20,951 bases of DNA, from contig CAKRCL010000028.1 in NCBI GenBank assembly GCA_934307335.1, positions 1 through 20,951 of the forward strand. The letters are read 5' to 3'. The notes beneath the pieces were generated by a model. It did no database searches. It had not been told where the DNA came from and saw only the letters and a program-made list of their open reading frames with translations. Numbering within the stretch: position 1 is the first letter of the stretch; each line of letters begins with the position of its first letter. Source of the stretch: an uncultured Dorea sp. (lineage in GTDB: Bacteria > Bacillota > Clostridia > Lachnospirales > Lachnospiraceae). The translations under genes were made by a program, and so were the position numbers. Positions 7,643-15,289 of this stretch are shown in pieces.

Positions 7643-8098
7643 ATGGTAAAAAATACACTGAATGTAGGACAGATTTCAGAAGGATTCGTACTGGATCATA
7701 TCCAGGCCGGAAGAAGTATGGATATTTACAAATATCTTCACTTAGATGAATTGGACTGTTGTGTTGCAATCATCAAGAACGCAAAAAGTAATTGTATGGG
7801 TAAAAAAGACATTATGAAAATTGAATGTCCGATCGATTTTATGGATCTTGATGTTCTCGGATTCATTGATCACAATATTACAGTCAATATTATCCAGAAC
7901 GAAAAAGTCGTTGCAAAAAAATGCCTTCATCTTCCTCACGAGATTCGCAATGTAATCCGTTGTAAAAATCCTCGTTGTATAACTTCTATAGAGCAGGGAC
8001 TGGAGCACGTTTTCGTTTTGACTGACGAAGAAAAAGAAATCTATCGTTGTAAATATTGCGAAGAGAAATATGGCGGACGTCTTGGAAAACGTAAATAA
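7643..8098 (+). CDS. pyrI: Aspartate carbamoyltransferase regulatory subunit
   Basis: Regulatory chain that binds nucleotide effectors and links the catalytic trimers. The 151 residues comprise an N-terminal allosteric domain (about 1-100) and a C-terminal zinc domain with four cysteines at 107, 112, 136 and 139, the same CX4C...CX2C spacing as E. coli PyrI. Whether CTP, UTP or ATP are the effectors here cannot be read from sequence. AAGGAGG lies 9 bases before the ATG, and the gene is 14 bases after pyrB, as the second gene of the operon. A strong terminator follows. Confidence 0.96.
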   Translation: MVKNTLNVGQISEGFVLDHIQAGRSMDIYKYLHLDELDCCVAIIKNAKSNCMGKKDIMKIECPIDFMDLDVLGFIDHNITVNIIQNEKVVAKKCLHLPHEIRNVIRCKNPRCITSIEQGLEHVFVLTDEEKEIYRCKYCEEKYGGRLGKRK

Positions 8099-8110
8099 AT
8101 CATTATAAAG

Positions 8111-8154
8111 AAAAGCTTTGAAATCTCAGATATTTCTGAAACTTCAAAGCTTTT
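8111..8154. terminator. Bidirectional terminator shared by pyrBI and rnpB
   Basis: AAAAGCTTTGAA (8111-8122) pairs perfectly with TTCAAAGCTTTT (8143-8154). A nested TCAGA/TCTGA stem (8126-8130 and 8135-8139) lies inside the loop. T-rich runs follow on both strands, so it can end pyrBI on the plus strand and rnpB on the minus strand. Confidence 0.85.
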
Positions 8155-8168
8155 TCTGTTTAATAAAA

Positions 8169-8530
8169 GCAAGCAAGACGATAAGCCGGGTTATGTCATT
8201 GGGTAATCATCTATCTAGACCTGCTGTTGCCACCAGGTTCCAGCGACCTACCTGAGACTTGACGGGCCGCCAAATTGTCTCTACACGGTCTTGCTTCGAG
8301 TGGGGTTTACATGTGCCCCGGTCGTTACCGGCCGGGCGGTAGTCTCTTACACTGCCCTTCCACCCTTACCTGCCAAACTCCAAAAGAATCTGTCAGGCGG
8401 TACATTTCTGTTGCACTGGCCTTGGAGTCGCCTCCACCGGACGTTATCCGGCACCCTGCCCTGCGAAGCCCGGACTTTCCTCACCTGTTGCCTTTCGGCA
8501 ATTACAGCCGCGATTACCTGTCTTACTTGC
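8169..8530 (-). ncRNA. rnpB: RNase P RNA, bacterial class A
   Basis: Catalytic RNA that trims the 5' leader of precursor tRNAs. On the minus strand, the universally conserved GAGGAAAGTCCGGGC lies at 8482-8468 and the 3' partner ACCCGGCTTATCG ends at 8179; together they form the P4 core. The GTAAACCCCAC...GAAGCAAGACC block (near 8310-8287) is typical of class A molecules. The ends were set by P1: GCAAGTAAGAC (8530-8520) pairs along its length with GTCTTGCTTGC (8179-8169), with one G-U pair. It lies just downstream of rnhA with its own promoter and ends at the terminator shared with pyrBI. Ends may be off by a few bases. Confidence 0.95.
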
Positions 8531-8538
8531 AAGTATTT

Positions 8539-8566
8539 ATTATATCATATTTTTTTCAAATGAAAA
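8539..8566 (-). promoter_or_regulatory. Promoter for rnpB
   Basis: On the minus strand TTTTCA (8566-8561), 16 bases and TATAAT (8544-8539). The predicted start near 8532 coincides with the 5' end of P1. The -35 box begins 9 bases after the rnhA stop codon, so rnpB can be made independently of the upstream genes. Confidence 0.65.
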
Positions 8567-8574
8567 GACCTTTT

Positions 8575-9027
8575 TTATCGCATTGCATCTGCAGCAGAAG
8601 TTGCGAGTTCATCACACCGTTCATTCTGTGGATGTCCATCATGACCTTTTACCCAGATAAACGTAACATTGTGTGGTTCCTTTGCTGCCAGAAGTCTCTT
8701 CCAAAGATCAACATTCTTTACCGGTTCATTCTTTCCACGCTTCCAGCCTTTTTTCAACCAACCACCGATCCAGTTCTGATTGAATGCATCTACCACATAT
8801 TTTGAATCGGAATACAGTTTCACATCACACGGACGGTTCAATGCTTCCAGTCCTGCTATGACTGCCATCAACTCCATGCGATTATTCGTTGTCTTTTCAT
8901 ATCCTTTCGACAATTCCTTTGTATGAAGTTCGCCTTTGGAATCTACGTACTCTAAAATAGTTCCGTATCCTCCAGGCCCATCCGGATTTCCTCTGGCTGC
9001 GCCATCGGTGTATATACTAACCAGCAT
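8575..9027 (-). CDS. rnhA: Ribonuclease HI
   Basis: Degrades the RNA strand of RNA-DNA hybrids (R-loops, Okazaki primers). The 150 residues carry the full active site: Asp8 (YTDGA), Glu52 (NRMELMA), Asp74 (YSDSKYV), His129 (KGHDGH) and Asp139 (NERCDELA). A basic protrusion is visible at about 88-105 ([18 protein letters not shown]), as in E. coli RNase HI. The ATG directly follows the TAG of the upstream MBL-fold gene, and its ribosome binding site (GGAGGAAAG) is inside that gene, so translation is probably coupled. rnpB lies immediately downstream. Confidence 0.96.
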   Translation of the reverse strand: MLVSIYTDGAARGNPDGPGGYGTILEYVDSKGELHTKELSKGYEKTTNNRMELMAVIAGLEALNRPCDVKLYSDSKYVVDAFNQNWIGGWLKKGWKRGKNEPVKNVDLWKRLLAAKEPHNVTFIWVKGHDGHPQNERCDELATSAADAMR

Positions 9028-9726
9028 CTATCTTTCCTCCTTGAACAGGAATATTTGTCCCGGTTCTTTTACTTTCATGATACGTCCTCTATATGGTTCT
9101 GATACCGGATTTTCCAACAATTTATCTAAAATATCATACCCCCACATATGCATTGGAAATACGACTTCTGTATCCGTATGACGCATAAAATAATCCAACC
9201 CAAGCGAAGCTTCTTCTCCCTGTCTGGAATCCAGAGGGAAAAACGCATAATCAATTTTTATTCCCTGAATTTTACAGATTTCCGCCTGATATGCCTGCCT
9301 CATCGGTTCATTCCAAGTCTCATCATCCTCTTCTTCCCAGTACCACCAGTTCAGGTCGCCCGCATGAAAGAATACTTTATCATAAAGTCTTACAAGAAAT
9401 GCAACCCCTTCATCGGTAGATTTTAAAGTATGGATCTTTAAATTTCCAATACACAGTTCCTCATCAGCTCCTATATACTTCGTCTGATTTTGGGGACCTT
9501 TTACTTTAATATCATCAGACAATATATATTGGATATCTTTATATTTTCCCGCCCAGGTAAATATCTTCTTTTTAAAGTGATCATAGTGCACATGACTTGC
9601 AAACACAAAAATTTTCTTATTCTGATTAAATTCCGGAAGTTTTCCCTTATAATAATCAAAAATTAATACATAATCTTTATACTCAACTACAAATCCACTG
9701 TGCTCCAGATAAGTAATTTTAACCAT
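9028..9726 (-). CDS. MBL-fold metallo-hydrolase of unknown substrate
   Basis: A 232-residue protein of the metallo-beta-lactamase superfamily. The signature HVHYDH at 45-50 supplies His45, His47, Asp49 and His50. HAGD at 121-124 and PMHMW around 191-195 supply the other likely metal ligands. It resembles small cytoplasmic UlaG-like or MBL-fold hydrolases more than the RNA-processing beta-CASP type, since no beta-CASP domain fits in this length. An unusually acidic, aromatic insert (NWWYWEEEDDETW, about 126-138) follows the second motif. The ATG overlaps the stop of the upstream Mog-like gene in TAATG, and the stop abuts the rnhA start, so all three are likely translated together. Substrate is unknown. 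Confidence 0.85.
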   Translation of the reverse strand: MVKITYLEHSGFVVEYKDYVLIFDYYKGKLPEFNQNKKIFVFASHVHYDHFKKKIFTWAGKYKDIQYILSDDIKVKGPQNQTKYIGADEELCIGNLKIHTLKSTDEGVAFLVRLYDKVFFHAGDLNWWYWEEEDDETWNEPMRQAYQAEICKIQGIKIDYAFFPLDSRQGEEASLGLDYFMRHTDTEVVFPMHMWGYDILDKLLENPVSEPYRGRIMKVKEPGQIFLFKEER

Positions 9727-10196
9727 TATTTTCTTCCCTGAACAACTTCAACTGCATGAATTACTTCCGGCAAAATATATCCCAGACATTCTTTCACTGC
9801 TGCTGCTTTTCCCGGAAGATTTACAATTACAACATTTCCTCGGATACCCGCTGCCGCACGGTTCAGCATTGCTCTTTTTGTAAGCGTCAGCATATGCGCA
9901 CGCATTCCCTCCGGAATTCCAAGAAGTGGTCTTTCTACAACTTCCATCGTTGCTTCCGGTGTACAATCTTCCGGTCCGCATCCTGCTCCGCCTGTTGTCA
10001 AGATCAAATCTGCCAGATTGCCATCTGCCATTCTCTGGAACACTGTGGATAATACCGTCTTATCTGTCGGAAGTGCTTTCATAAATACAACATCCAGTCC
10101 TGCACTCTCAATCATCTCACGGATGACTTTCCCACTGTTATCTTCTTGCTCTCCCTTATATACTGCAGTACTTGCAGTAATAATTGCTACCTTCAT
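9726..10196 (-). CDS. MogA/MoaB-family molybdopterin adenylyltransferase-like protein
   Basis: A 156-residue single-domain MoCF-biosynthesis protein. The signature TTGGAGCGPEDCTPEAT (about 67-83) and IVNLPGKAAAV (about 123-133) match the MPT-binding loops of MogA and MoaB. Family members adenylate molybdopterin before metal insertion; some MoaB proteins are inactive in this. No other molybdenum-cofactor gene lies in the window, so the role here is inferred from family only and mog versus moaB is not decided. GGAGGT is 8 bases before the ATG. It is the first gene of a tightly packed unit with the MBL-fold hydrolase and rnhA, and has its own promoter. Confidence 0.85.
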   Translation of the reverse strand: MKVAIITASTAVYKGEQEDNSGKVIREMIESAGLDVVFMKALPTDKTVLSTVFQRMADGNLADLILTTGGAGCGPEDCTPEATMEVVERPLLGIPEGMRAHMLTLTKRAMLNRAAAGIRGNVVIVNLPGKAAAVKECLGYILPEVIHAVEVVQGRK

Positions 10197-10244
10197 CTAA
10201 TTGTACCTCCATACATTTTTCTATCGTAAACTTTTTCATCAAAT

Positions 10245-10267
10245 CTATTTTTGACATTCAAAAATAG
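10245..10267. repeat. Perfect inverted repeat at the mog-like gene's transcription start
   Basis: CTATTTTTGA (10245-10254) and TCAAAAATAG (10258-10267) are perfect 10-base arms with a 3-base centre. The repeat overlaps the last two bases of the -10 box and the predicted start site, a position expected for an operator. No long T-run follows on the minus strand, so it is a poor terminator for spoIVA. Confidence 0.6.
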
Positions 10268-10294
10268 TATAGCACAAAATACCTACCTGGTAAA
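10266..10294 (-). promoter_or_regulatory. Promoter for the mog-like/MBL/rnhA unit
   Basis: On the minus strand TTTACC (10294-10289), 17 bases and TATACT (10271-10266). Transcription would start near 10259, in the middle of the 23-base inverted repeat, leaving a leader of about 63 bases. Inferred from sequence only. Confidence 0.6.
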
Positions 10295-10299
10295 TCCTT

Positions 10300-11772
10300 T
10301 TATATGATGATACAGACCAGTCCCCCGTTACTGTCATTTACGATTTTCTGCATTGTATCTTGAAGTTTTGTCTGACTTTCATCACCAATCATGGAAATTT
10401 TATTCCGAATCCCATCCATAACCAATTCTTCTACTGACTTTCCAAATATATTCGTCTCCCAGATTCCCTGTTCTGTCTCTGCTTCTTGTTTTATAAAAGA
10501 AAGCAGATCTTTCGCCTGGTCTTCTGTACCGACAATCGGTGCAATCTCTGTCTCAATATTTGCCCGAATTAAATGTATGGACGGTGCCTGGGAATGTATC
10601 TTCACTCCATACTTATTTCCTTGCTTTATCAGTTCTGGTTCTAATAAAGTAATCTCATCTTTCACCGGACGCACGACTCCGTATCCTTTCATCTTGACTG
10701 ATGCAAACGCATCTCTGACTCCTTCATATTCATCTCTTAATTTTGTAAGTTCTCTAATCGTAGATACAAGTTCATATTGTCCTGCAATCATTGTTCCTGT
10801 CAGTTCACTAAGCATTTCATAATAATATTTTTCTGGAATAGAAATCTCTATTTTCACACAACCGGAATCCATTCCAATTTCACTCACTTTGCAATAATCT
10901 ATGTATGTACTTCCAGAAATGTCTATCTTACCAAATGTATCTCTAATTTTTGTCATATTCGCAAGTATATCTTCTACATTGGTCATCAGATCTTGTTTGA
11001 TGTCGTGGTCTCTTGGCAACATTTCTACCCATTTTGGGACAAAAAACTGAATCTCTGATATTGGAAATTCAAAAAGAATTTCTGATAATATCTGACAAAT
11101 GTCTTCACCCGTAAGTTTCTCGCAATTTACCGGAAGTGCCCGTACTCCATATTCTTGTTCCAAAGCTTTTGCAGTCTCTCTTGCCGGCACTCCTTTGGGA
11201 TCTTTTGAATTCACAAGTACAATGAACGGCTTTCCAATCCCGTTTAATTCCTGTATCGTCATACGCTCCGCATCTTTATAATTTTCTCTTGGAATGTCTG
11301 TGATGGTGCCGTCTGTCGTGATCACAATTCCAATGGTCGAATGATCATGAATCACCTTTCTTGTTCCAATCCCTGCAGCCTTTGCAAATGGAATCTCATA
11401 ATCAAACCACGGTGTTTTCACTTGTCTTTGGGTATCCCCGTCCATATAACCGGCAGCACCTTCTACCATATAACCGACGCAGTCAATTAGACGCACCTTC
11501 ACATCCACGTCCTCTGCAAGCCGGATCTTCGCAGCATCTTTCGGTACAAACTTTGGTTCCGTTGTCATAATTGTTCTTCCAGAAGCCGATTGCGGCAATT
11601 CATCCTGAGTCCTCATCCTGGCATGCTCATCTTTCATGCCCGGAATCACAAGTACATCCATGAACCTTTTAATAAATGTAGACTTTCCTGTCCGTACCGG
11701 ACCCACTACACCAATATAAATCTCACCATTCGTTCGTGCCTCGATATCTTTGTATACTTGAAATCTATCCAT
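10300..11772 (-). CDS. spoIVA: Stage IV sporulation protein A
   Basis: ATPase that polymerises on the forespore surface to form the base layer of the spore coat, anchored by SpoVM; made in the mother cell. The 490 residues align in style and length with B. subtilis SpoIVA (492). The P-loop GPVRTGKS is at 24-31, followed by QDELPQSASGRTIMTTEPKF, RLIDCVGY and HSTIGIVITTDGT. The C-terminus ends SNGGLVCIII, like the SpoVM-interacting tail. The start was set at the ATG at 11772-11770, with GGGGG 5 bases upstream, rather than the ATG at 11784, which has no ribosome binding site and would add four residues absent from known homologues. Its presence shows an endospore former. A sigma-E-like promoter lies upstream. 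No clear terminator follows. Confidence 0.97.
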   Translation of the reverse strand: MDRFQVYKDIEARTNGEIYIGVVGPVRTGKSTFIKRFMDVLVIPGMKDEHARMRTQDELPQSASGRTIMTTEPKFVPKDAAKIRLAEDVDVKVRLIDCVGYMVEGAAGYMDGDTQRQVKTPWFDYEIPFAKAAGIGTRKVIHDHSTIGIVITTDGTITDIPRENYKDAERMTIQELNGIGKPFIVLVNSKDPKGVPARETAKALEQEYGVRALPVNCEKLTGEDICQILSEILFEFPISEIQFFVPKWVEMLPRDHDIKQDLMTNVEDILANMTKIRDTFGKIDISGSTYIDYCKVSEIGMDSGCVKIEISIPEKYYYEMLSELTGTMIAGQYELVSTIRELTKLRDEYEGVRDAFASVKMKGYGVVRPVKDEITLLEPELIKQGNKYGVKIHSQAPSIHLIRANIETEIAPIVGTEDQAKDLLSFIKQEAETEQGIWETNIFGKSVEELVMDGIRNKISMIGDESQTKLQDTMQKIVNDSNGGLVCIII

Positions 11773-11790
11773 AAGAACCCCCATGTATCA

Positions 11791-11961
11791 TCATACTTGT
11801 TTTACTGTTAACAGATTATGCAGGAAACATTCCGAGTATGTATAGATTCTGCTTACTATGTATGGTATATAGCATTTGCCATCCGGTATCCTTTTTGCTA
11901 TCTTCAATTCACTGTTATTTATTTCATTCAATAAATAGTCTTTCCAGCCCCTCCCGAACAA
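11791..11961 (-). other. Unassigned open frame between gpsA and spoIVA (possible small gene or remnant)
   Basis: On the minus strand one frame stays open for 56 codons from a TTG at 11961-11959 to a TGA at 11793-11791, which is followed directly by a second TGA. It remains open further upstream to a stop inside the long hairpin. The product would contain the stretch AKRIPDGKCYIPYIVSRIYT. There is no ATG. A TTG at 11931 with a weak GGAAAG 8 bases upstream would give 46 residues. I recognise no family. It may be a chance frame, a decayed gene or a small sporulation-linked peptide. It overlaps the proposed spoIVA promoter, which argues against a normal gene. Confidence 0.2.
11813..11841 (-). promoter_or_regulatory. 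Candidate sigma-E-type promoter for spoIVA
   Basis: On the minus strand ACATACT (11841-11835), 14 bases and CATAATCT (11820-11813) approximate the mother-cell sigma-E pattern (ATA-type -35, CATA-type -10). Transcription would start about 33 bases before the spoIVA ATG. The match is partial; sigma-E control of spoIVA is known in B. subtilis. Confidence 0.4.
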
Positions 11962-11973
11962 TAAATGTTTTAT

Positions 11974-12062
11974 AAAAACAGAACATAAAAGAACATAAAC
12001 TTACACATGCTTTGTGTATGAAGCATGTGTAAGTTTATGTTCTTGTTGTTCGTCCTGTTTTT
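11974..12062 (-). terminator. Very long hairpin downstream of gpsA, probable terminator
   Basis: A perfect 24-base-pair stem (11989-12012 with 12021-12044, 8-base loop) is enclosed by an outer stem, AAAAACAGAACA (11974-11985) with TGTT (12047-12050) and CTGTTTTT (12055-12062), interrupted by a 4-base bulge. On the minus strand T-rich stretches follow the inner stem and the whole structure, so it can terminate the der-plsY-gpsA transcript before spoIVA. It is much longer than the other terminators here. The rest of the 306-base gap holds the unassigned open frame, the candidate spoIVA promoter and a weak AT-only hairpin (11916-11937). Confidence 0.7.
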
Positions 12063-12078
12063 AATAAATTTATTACAA

Positions 12079-13092
12079 TTATCCTTCCCATGGAAGCGCT
12101 GTATGCTCTGCCTTATTATCTCTGAGCATCAATTCATTAACAGCTTCTTTTGGGTCTTTTTCTTCAAATAACACTTCGCTGACTTTATTGATGATCGGAA
12201 GTGATACACCATATTTTTCACCGAGCTTTACTGCAGCTTTTGCTGAATAAACACCTTCTACTACCATCTGAACTTCGTCCATTGCTTCCTGCATAGTTTT
12301 TCCTTGTCCCATAAGATAACCTGCCTTACGGTTACGGCTGTGCACGCTGGCGCATGTTACAATTAAATCTCCAATTCCGGTGAGACCGGAAAATGTCTCG
12401 ACTGCTCCACCCATCTTTACGCCAAGTCTCGCAATCTCTGCAATACCTCTTGTGATCAGAGCTGCCTTTGTATTATCGCCATAACCCATTCCGTCAGCAA
12501 TACCTGCTGCCAGAGCAATGACATTCTTAAGCGAACCTCCAAGCTCCATACCAAGCATATCCGGACTTGTATATACGCGAAATACCTCGTTCGCAAACAT
12601 CTTCTGCAGATACTTAGCAGTCTTTTCTGTCTTTGCCCCTACAACAACCGTTGTCGGAAGTCCGCGTCCTACTTCTTCCGCATGACTCGGTCCTGACAAT
12701 ACTGCTACATCTGCCTGCGGAATCTCTTGCTCAATCTGCTGTGAAAGTGTCATCAGTGTGGCCTCTTCAATACCTTTTGCCACATCCACGATGATCTGCC
12801 CTTCCGCTACATATGGACACATATTTTTTGCAGTCCCTCTTGTAAATGTAGATGGCACTGCCAGTACGAGGAAATCTTTTCCTTCTACAGCTTCTTTTAA
12901 GTCTGTAGTGAACTTCATCGCATCCGGGAGTTTCACTCCCGGGAGTTTTGATTTGTGCTCGCGTTCTTTATCGAGCATCCGGATCTCATCTTCCAGAATA
13001 GACCACATAGTCACATCATGTCCATTCTTACTAAGAAGAAGAGCCAAAGCAGTTCCCCAGCTTCCTGCTCCTATTACACTTGCCTTTGCCAT
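12079..13092 (-). CDS. gpsA: Glycerol-3-phosphate dehydrogenase [NAD(P)+]
   Basis: Reduces dihydroxyacetone phosphate to sn-glycerol 3-phosphate, the backbone for phospholipids. The 337 residues begin with the Rossmann motif IGAGSWGTALA (7-17). The catalytic lysine is in GSLKN (Lys189), with a second conserved lysine in AKG (Lys106). The SRNRKAG segment (252-258) binds substrate or NAD(P). GGGAGG lies 6 bases before the ATG. It follows plsY by 46 bases; its product is the acyl acceptor used by PlsY, so the pairing is functional. A long hairpin lies downstream. The length and motifs are standard. Confidence 0.97.
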   Translation of the reverse strand: MAKASVIGAGSWGTALALLLSKNGHDVTMWSILEDEIRMLDKEREHKSKLPGVKLPDAMKFTTDLKEAVEGKDFLVLAVPSTFTRGTAKNMCPYVAEGQIIVDVAKGIEEATLMTLSQQIEQEIPQADVAVLSGPSHAEEVGRGLPTTVVVGAKTEKTAKYLQKMFANEVFRVYTSPDMLGMELGGSLKNVIALAAGIADGMGYGDNTKAALITRGIAEIARLGVKMGGAVETFSGLTGIGDLIVTCASVHSRNRKAGYLMGQGKTMQEAMDEVQMVVEGVYSAKAAVKLGEKYGVSLPIINKVSEVLFEEKDPKEAVNELMLRDNKAEHTALPWEG

Positions 13093-13138
13093 AATCTTCC
13101 TCCCTTATAATCATTCTGTCACCCTAATATCAGGTGTA

Positions 13139-13780
13139 TTACTTCTTGCCAAAACTAATTTTATTCTCAGTTCCGGACATCAGTCTTTTAATATTTGCTT
13201 TATGTTTGTAAAATGCTGACAACATTAAAAATACAGCAATTCCATACATCTCATACAGATACGGCGGCTCTACTCCAAAGCCACCCATCTGACCATATAT
13301 AACCACTTCGACCAGATAAATAATCACAACTGTCAGTGAACCGAGAGACACATAACGTGTTACTGCCACAATTCCGATAAAGGATAACAGGCAGATCAGC
13401 ACCATCCACACATTTGTCGTACTTAAAATCAGTCCTGCTGTTGCTGCAATTCCCTTTCCGCCTTTAAAGTTCAGATAAAAAGGATAGTTGTGCCCCAGGA
13501 CCGCTCCCATACCTGCATACATAGCAAGAAGTGGGAAAATATCTGCATAAGTCTTTCCATAAATCAAATATACTACTACCACTGCAAATACACATTTGAA
13601 ACAATCTCCAAGAAGTGTGATAAATCCGGCTTTGATGCCCATGGTTCGAAGCGCATTCGTACTTCCTGCATTTCCACTTCCTTCTTTTCGGATATCTACA
13701 CCTTTCATCTTACCATAGATATATCCTGTCTGAATCAGTCCAAATGCATAACCAATCAGTAGACATATAAAACGTTCCAT
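13139..13780 (-). CDS. plsY: Glycerol-3-phosphate acyltransferase, acyl-phosphate dependent
   Basis: Integral membrane enzyme that transfers an acyl group from acyl-phosphate to glycerol 3-phosphate, giving lysophosphatidic acid. The 213 residues are strongly hydrophobic with several membrane spans. The three PlsY loop motifs are present: GSGNAGSTNALRTMG (35-49), GHNYPFYLNFKGGKGIAAT (about 96-114) and HKANIKRLMSGTENK near residues 192-206. The N-terminal segment reads GYAFGLIQTGYIYGK where many homologues have GSIP(F/T). The ATG is only 3 bases after the der stop, with AAAGGGA inside der, so translation is likely coupled. gpsA follows and makes its substrate. Confidence 0.96.
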   Translation of the reverse strand: MERFICLLIGYAFGLIQTGYIYGKMKGVDIRKEGSGNAGSTNALRTMGIKAGFITLLGDCFKCVFAVVVVYLIYGKTYADIFPLLAMYAGMGAVLGHNYPFYLNFKGGKGIAATAGLILSTTNVWMVLICLLSFIGIVAVTRYVSLGSLTVVIIYLVEVVIYGQMGGFGVEPPYLYEMYGIAVFLMLSAFYKHKANIKRLMSGTENKISFGKK

Positions 13781-13783
13781 TTT

Positions 13784-15112
13784 CTAATTGTCCCTTTCTT
13801 TTCTTTCTCTCACAAAGAATTTCAATGATGTTCCCTTAAAGCCAAATGACTCTCTGATCTTATTCTCCAAATATCTTTGATATGAGAAATGCATCAGTTC
13901 TTTATCATTGACAAATATAACAAATGACGGTGGTTTTACGGCCACCTGTGTCATGTAGTAAATCTTCAGACGCTTTCCTTTATCTGATGGTGGCTGCTGC
14001 ATAGCAGTTGCTTCCATTAGAATTTCATTCAATACACCGGTTGCAACACGAAGTGTCTGATTTTCGATAACCATATCAATCATATCGAACATCTTTGGAA
14101 GGCGTTGCCCTGTCACTGCTGACACATACATAATCTCAGCATATGGCATAAAAGAAAGGACACGGCGCACTTCATTCTCATACTCGCGCATAGTCTTATC
14201 ATTCTTCTCAATAGCGTCCCATTTATTCACAACAATGATGACACCTTTTCCACGCTCGTGTGCAATTCCGGCCACTTTTGCATCCTGCTCTGTTACACCT
14301 TGTGTTGCATCGATTACAACAAGCACTACGTCGGCACGCTCAACTGCTGTTACAGTACGAATAATACTGTAGCGCTCCAGTTCTTCTTTAATCTTATTCT
14401 TTCTTCTAAGTCCGGCTGTATCAATAAATACATATTCTTTTCCATTATGCACAATCTCTGTATCAATCGCATCTCTTGTCGTACCTGCGATGTCACTGAC
14501 AATCACACGCTGCTCACCGAGAAGTTTATTAATAATAGAAGATTTTCCTACATTCGGCTTTCCTACGATTGCTACTCGCGGACGATCATCTTCCGCTTCC
14601 TCTCCTGATTGCTCCGGGAAATGCCCAATAACCTTATCAAGCATATCGCCAAGACCAAGTCGAGATGACGCTGAGATTGGCACCGGATCACCGATTCCAA
14701 GATTATAGAACTCATAAGTGTCCGCCATGTATTTATCAAAATTGTCTACTTTGTTCACTACAAGAATGACCGGTTTTCCACTTCTTCTGAGCATATCCGC
14801 AACTTTTGAATCAGAATCGACAAGTCCCTGCTTTACATCTGTAATAAAAATAATAACATCTGATGTATCAATGGCTATCTGAGCCTGCTCACGCATCTGC
14901 GACAAAATGATATCTTTACTCTCCGGTTCAATACCACCTGTATCAATCAATGTAAAATCTTTATCAAGCCAGCTGACGTCTGCATAGATACGGTCACGGG
15001 TAACACCCGGTGTATCTTTTACAATTGAAATCTTCTCTCCTGCCAGCGCATTAAAAAGTGTGGACTTACCAACATTCGGTCTACCCACAATCGCTACTAC
15101 TGGTTTACTCAT
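13784..15112 (-). CDS. der: Ribosome biogenesis GTPase Der (EngA)
   Basis: Essential tandem GTPase for 50S subunit maturation. The 442 residues hold two G domains and a KH-like C-terminal domain. G domain 1: GRPNVGKST (10-18), [12 protein letters not shown] and NKVD. G domain 2: GKPNVGKSS (about 183-191), [16 protein letters not shown] and NKWD. The C-terminal part (about 350-442) includes RLKIYYMTQ and ends in a basic tail, as in other Der proteins. GGAGA is 6 bases before the ATG. It is the first gene of der-plsY-gpsA, with its own promoter, divergent from prs. Confidence 0.97.
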   Translation of the reverse strand: MSKPVVAIVGRPNVGKSTLFNALAGEKISIVKDTPGVTRDRIYADVSWLDKDFTLIDTGGIEPESKDIILSQMREQAQIAIDTSDVIIFITDVKQGLVDSDSKVADMLRRSGKPVILVVNKVDNFDKYMADTYEFYNLGIGDPVPISASSRLGLGDMLDKVIGHFPEQSGEEAEDDRPRVAIVGKPNVGKSSIINKLLGEQRVIVSDIAGTTRDAIDTEIVHNGKEYVFIDTAGLRRKNKIKEELERYSIIRTVTAVERADVVLVVIDATQGVTEQDAKVAGIAHERGKGVIIVVNKWDAIEKNDKTMREYENEVRRVLSFMPYAEIMYVSAVTGQRLPKMFDMIDMVIENQTLRVATGVLNEILMEATAMQQPPSDKGKRLKIYYMTQVAVKPPSFVIFVNDKELMHFSYQRYLENKIRESFGFKGTSLKFFVRERKERDN

Positions 15113-15162
15113 AATTTATCTCCATTTCTATCTGTATTCGATTATTTAATCTTATTTAATTG

Positions 15163-15191
15163 ATTTTACAATATCTCCTGCGACTTGTAAA
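15163..15191 (-). promoter_or_regulatory. Promoter for der-plsY-gpsA
   Basis: On the minus strand TTTACA (15191-15186), 17 bases and TAAAAT (15168-15163). Each hexamer differs from the SigA consensus at one position. The start would be near 15156, about 44 bases before the der ATG. Confidence 0.65.
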
Positions 15192-15215
15192 GTTTATAAA
15201 ATAGAAAACATACCA

Positions 15216-15245
15216 TTGACCTCAAGTAGGTAAAAATGATATAAC
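15216..15245 (+). promoter_or_regulatory. Promoter for prs
   Basis: TTGACC (15216-15221), 18 bases and TATAAC (15240-15245). Transcription would start near 15252, giving a leader of about 38 bases. It does not overlap the der promoter, whose -35 box ends at 15191. Confidence 0.6.
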
Positions 15246-15289
15246 TGTAATATGAGATATTTTTAATGATAAAGTAACAGGAGAACGTT

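Noticed and set aside
8275..8805. A 176-codon plus-strand open frame and a 90-codon one beside it
   Set aside because: Both lie antisense to RNase P RNA and the end of rnhA. The RNA's conserved core explains the sequence, and the translations look like no protein family.
11916..11937. A TATTTATT/AATAAATA inverted repeat in the gpsA-spoIVA gap
   Set aside because: It is entirely A and T with a 6-base loop. This is expected by chance in such DNA, and it has no clear position relative to a promoter.
12758..13219. A 153-codon plus-strand open frame antisense to gpsA and plsY
   Set aside because: It crosses two well-supported genes on the other strand and carries no recognisable motif.
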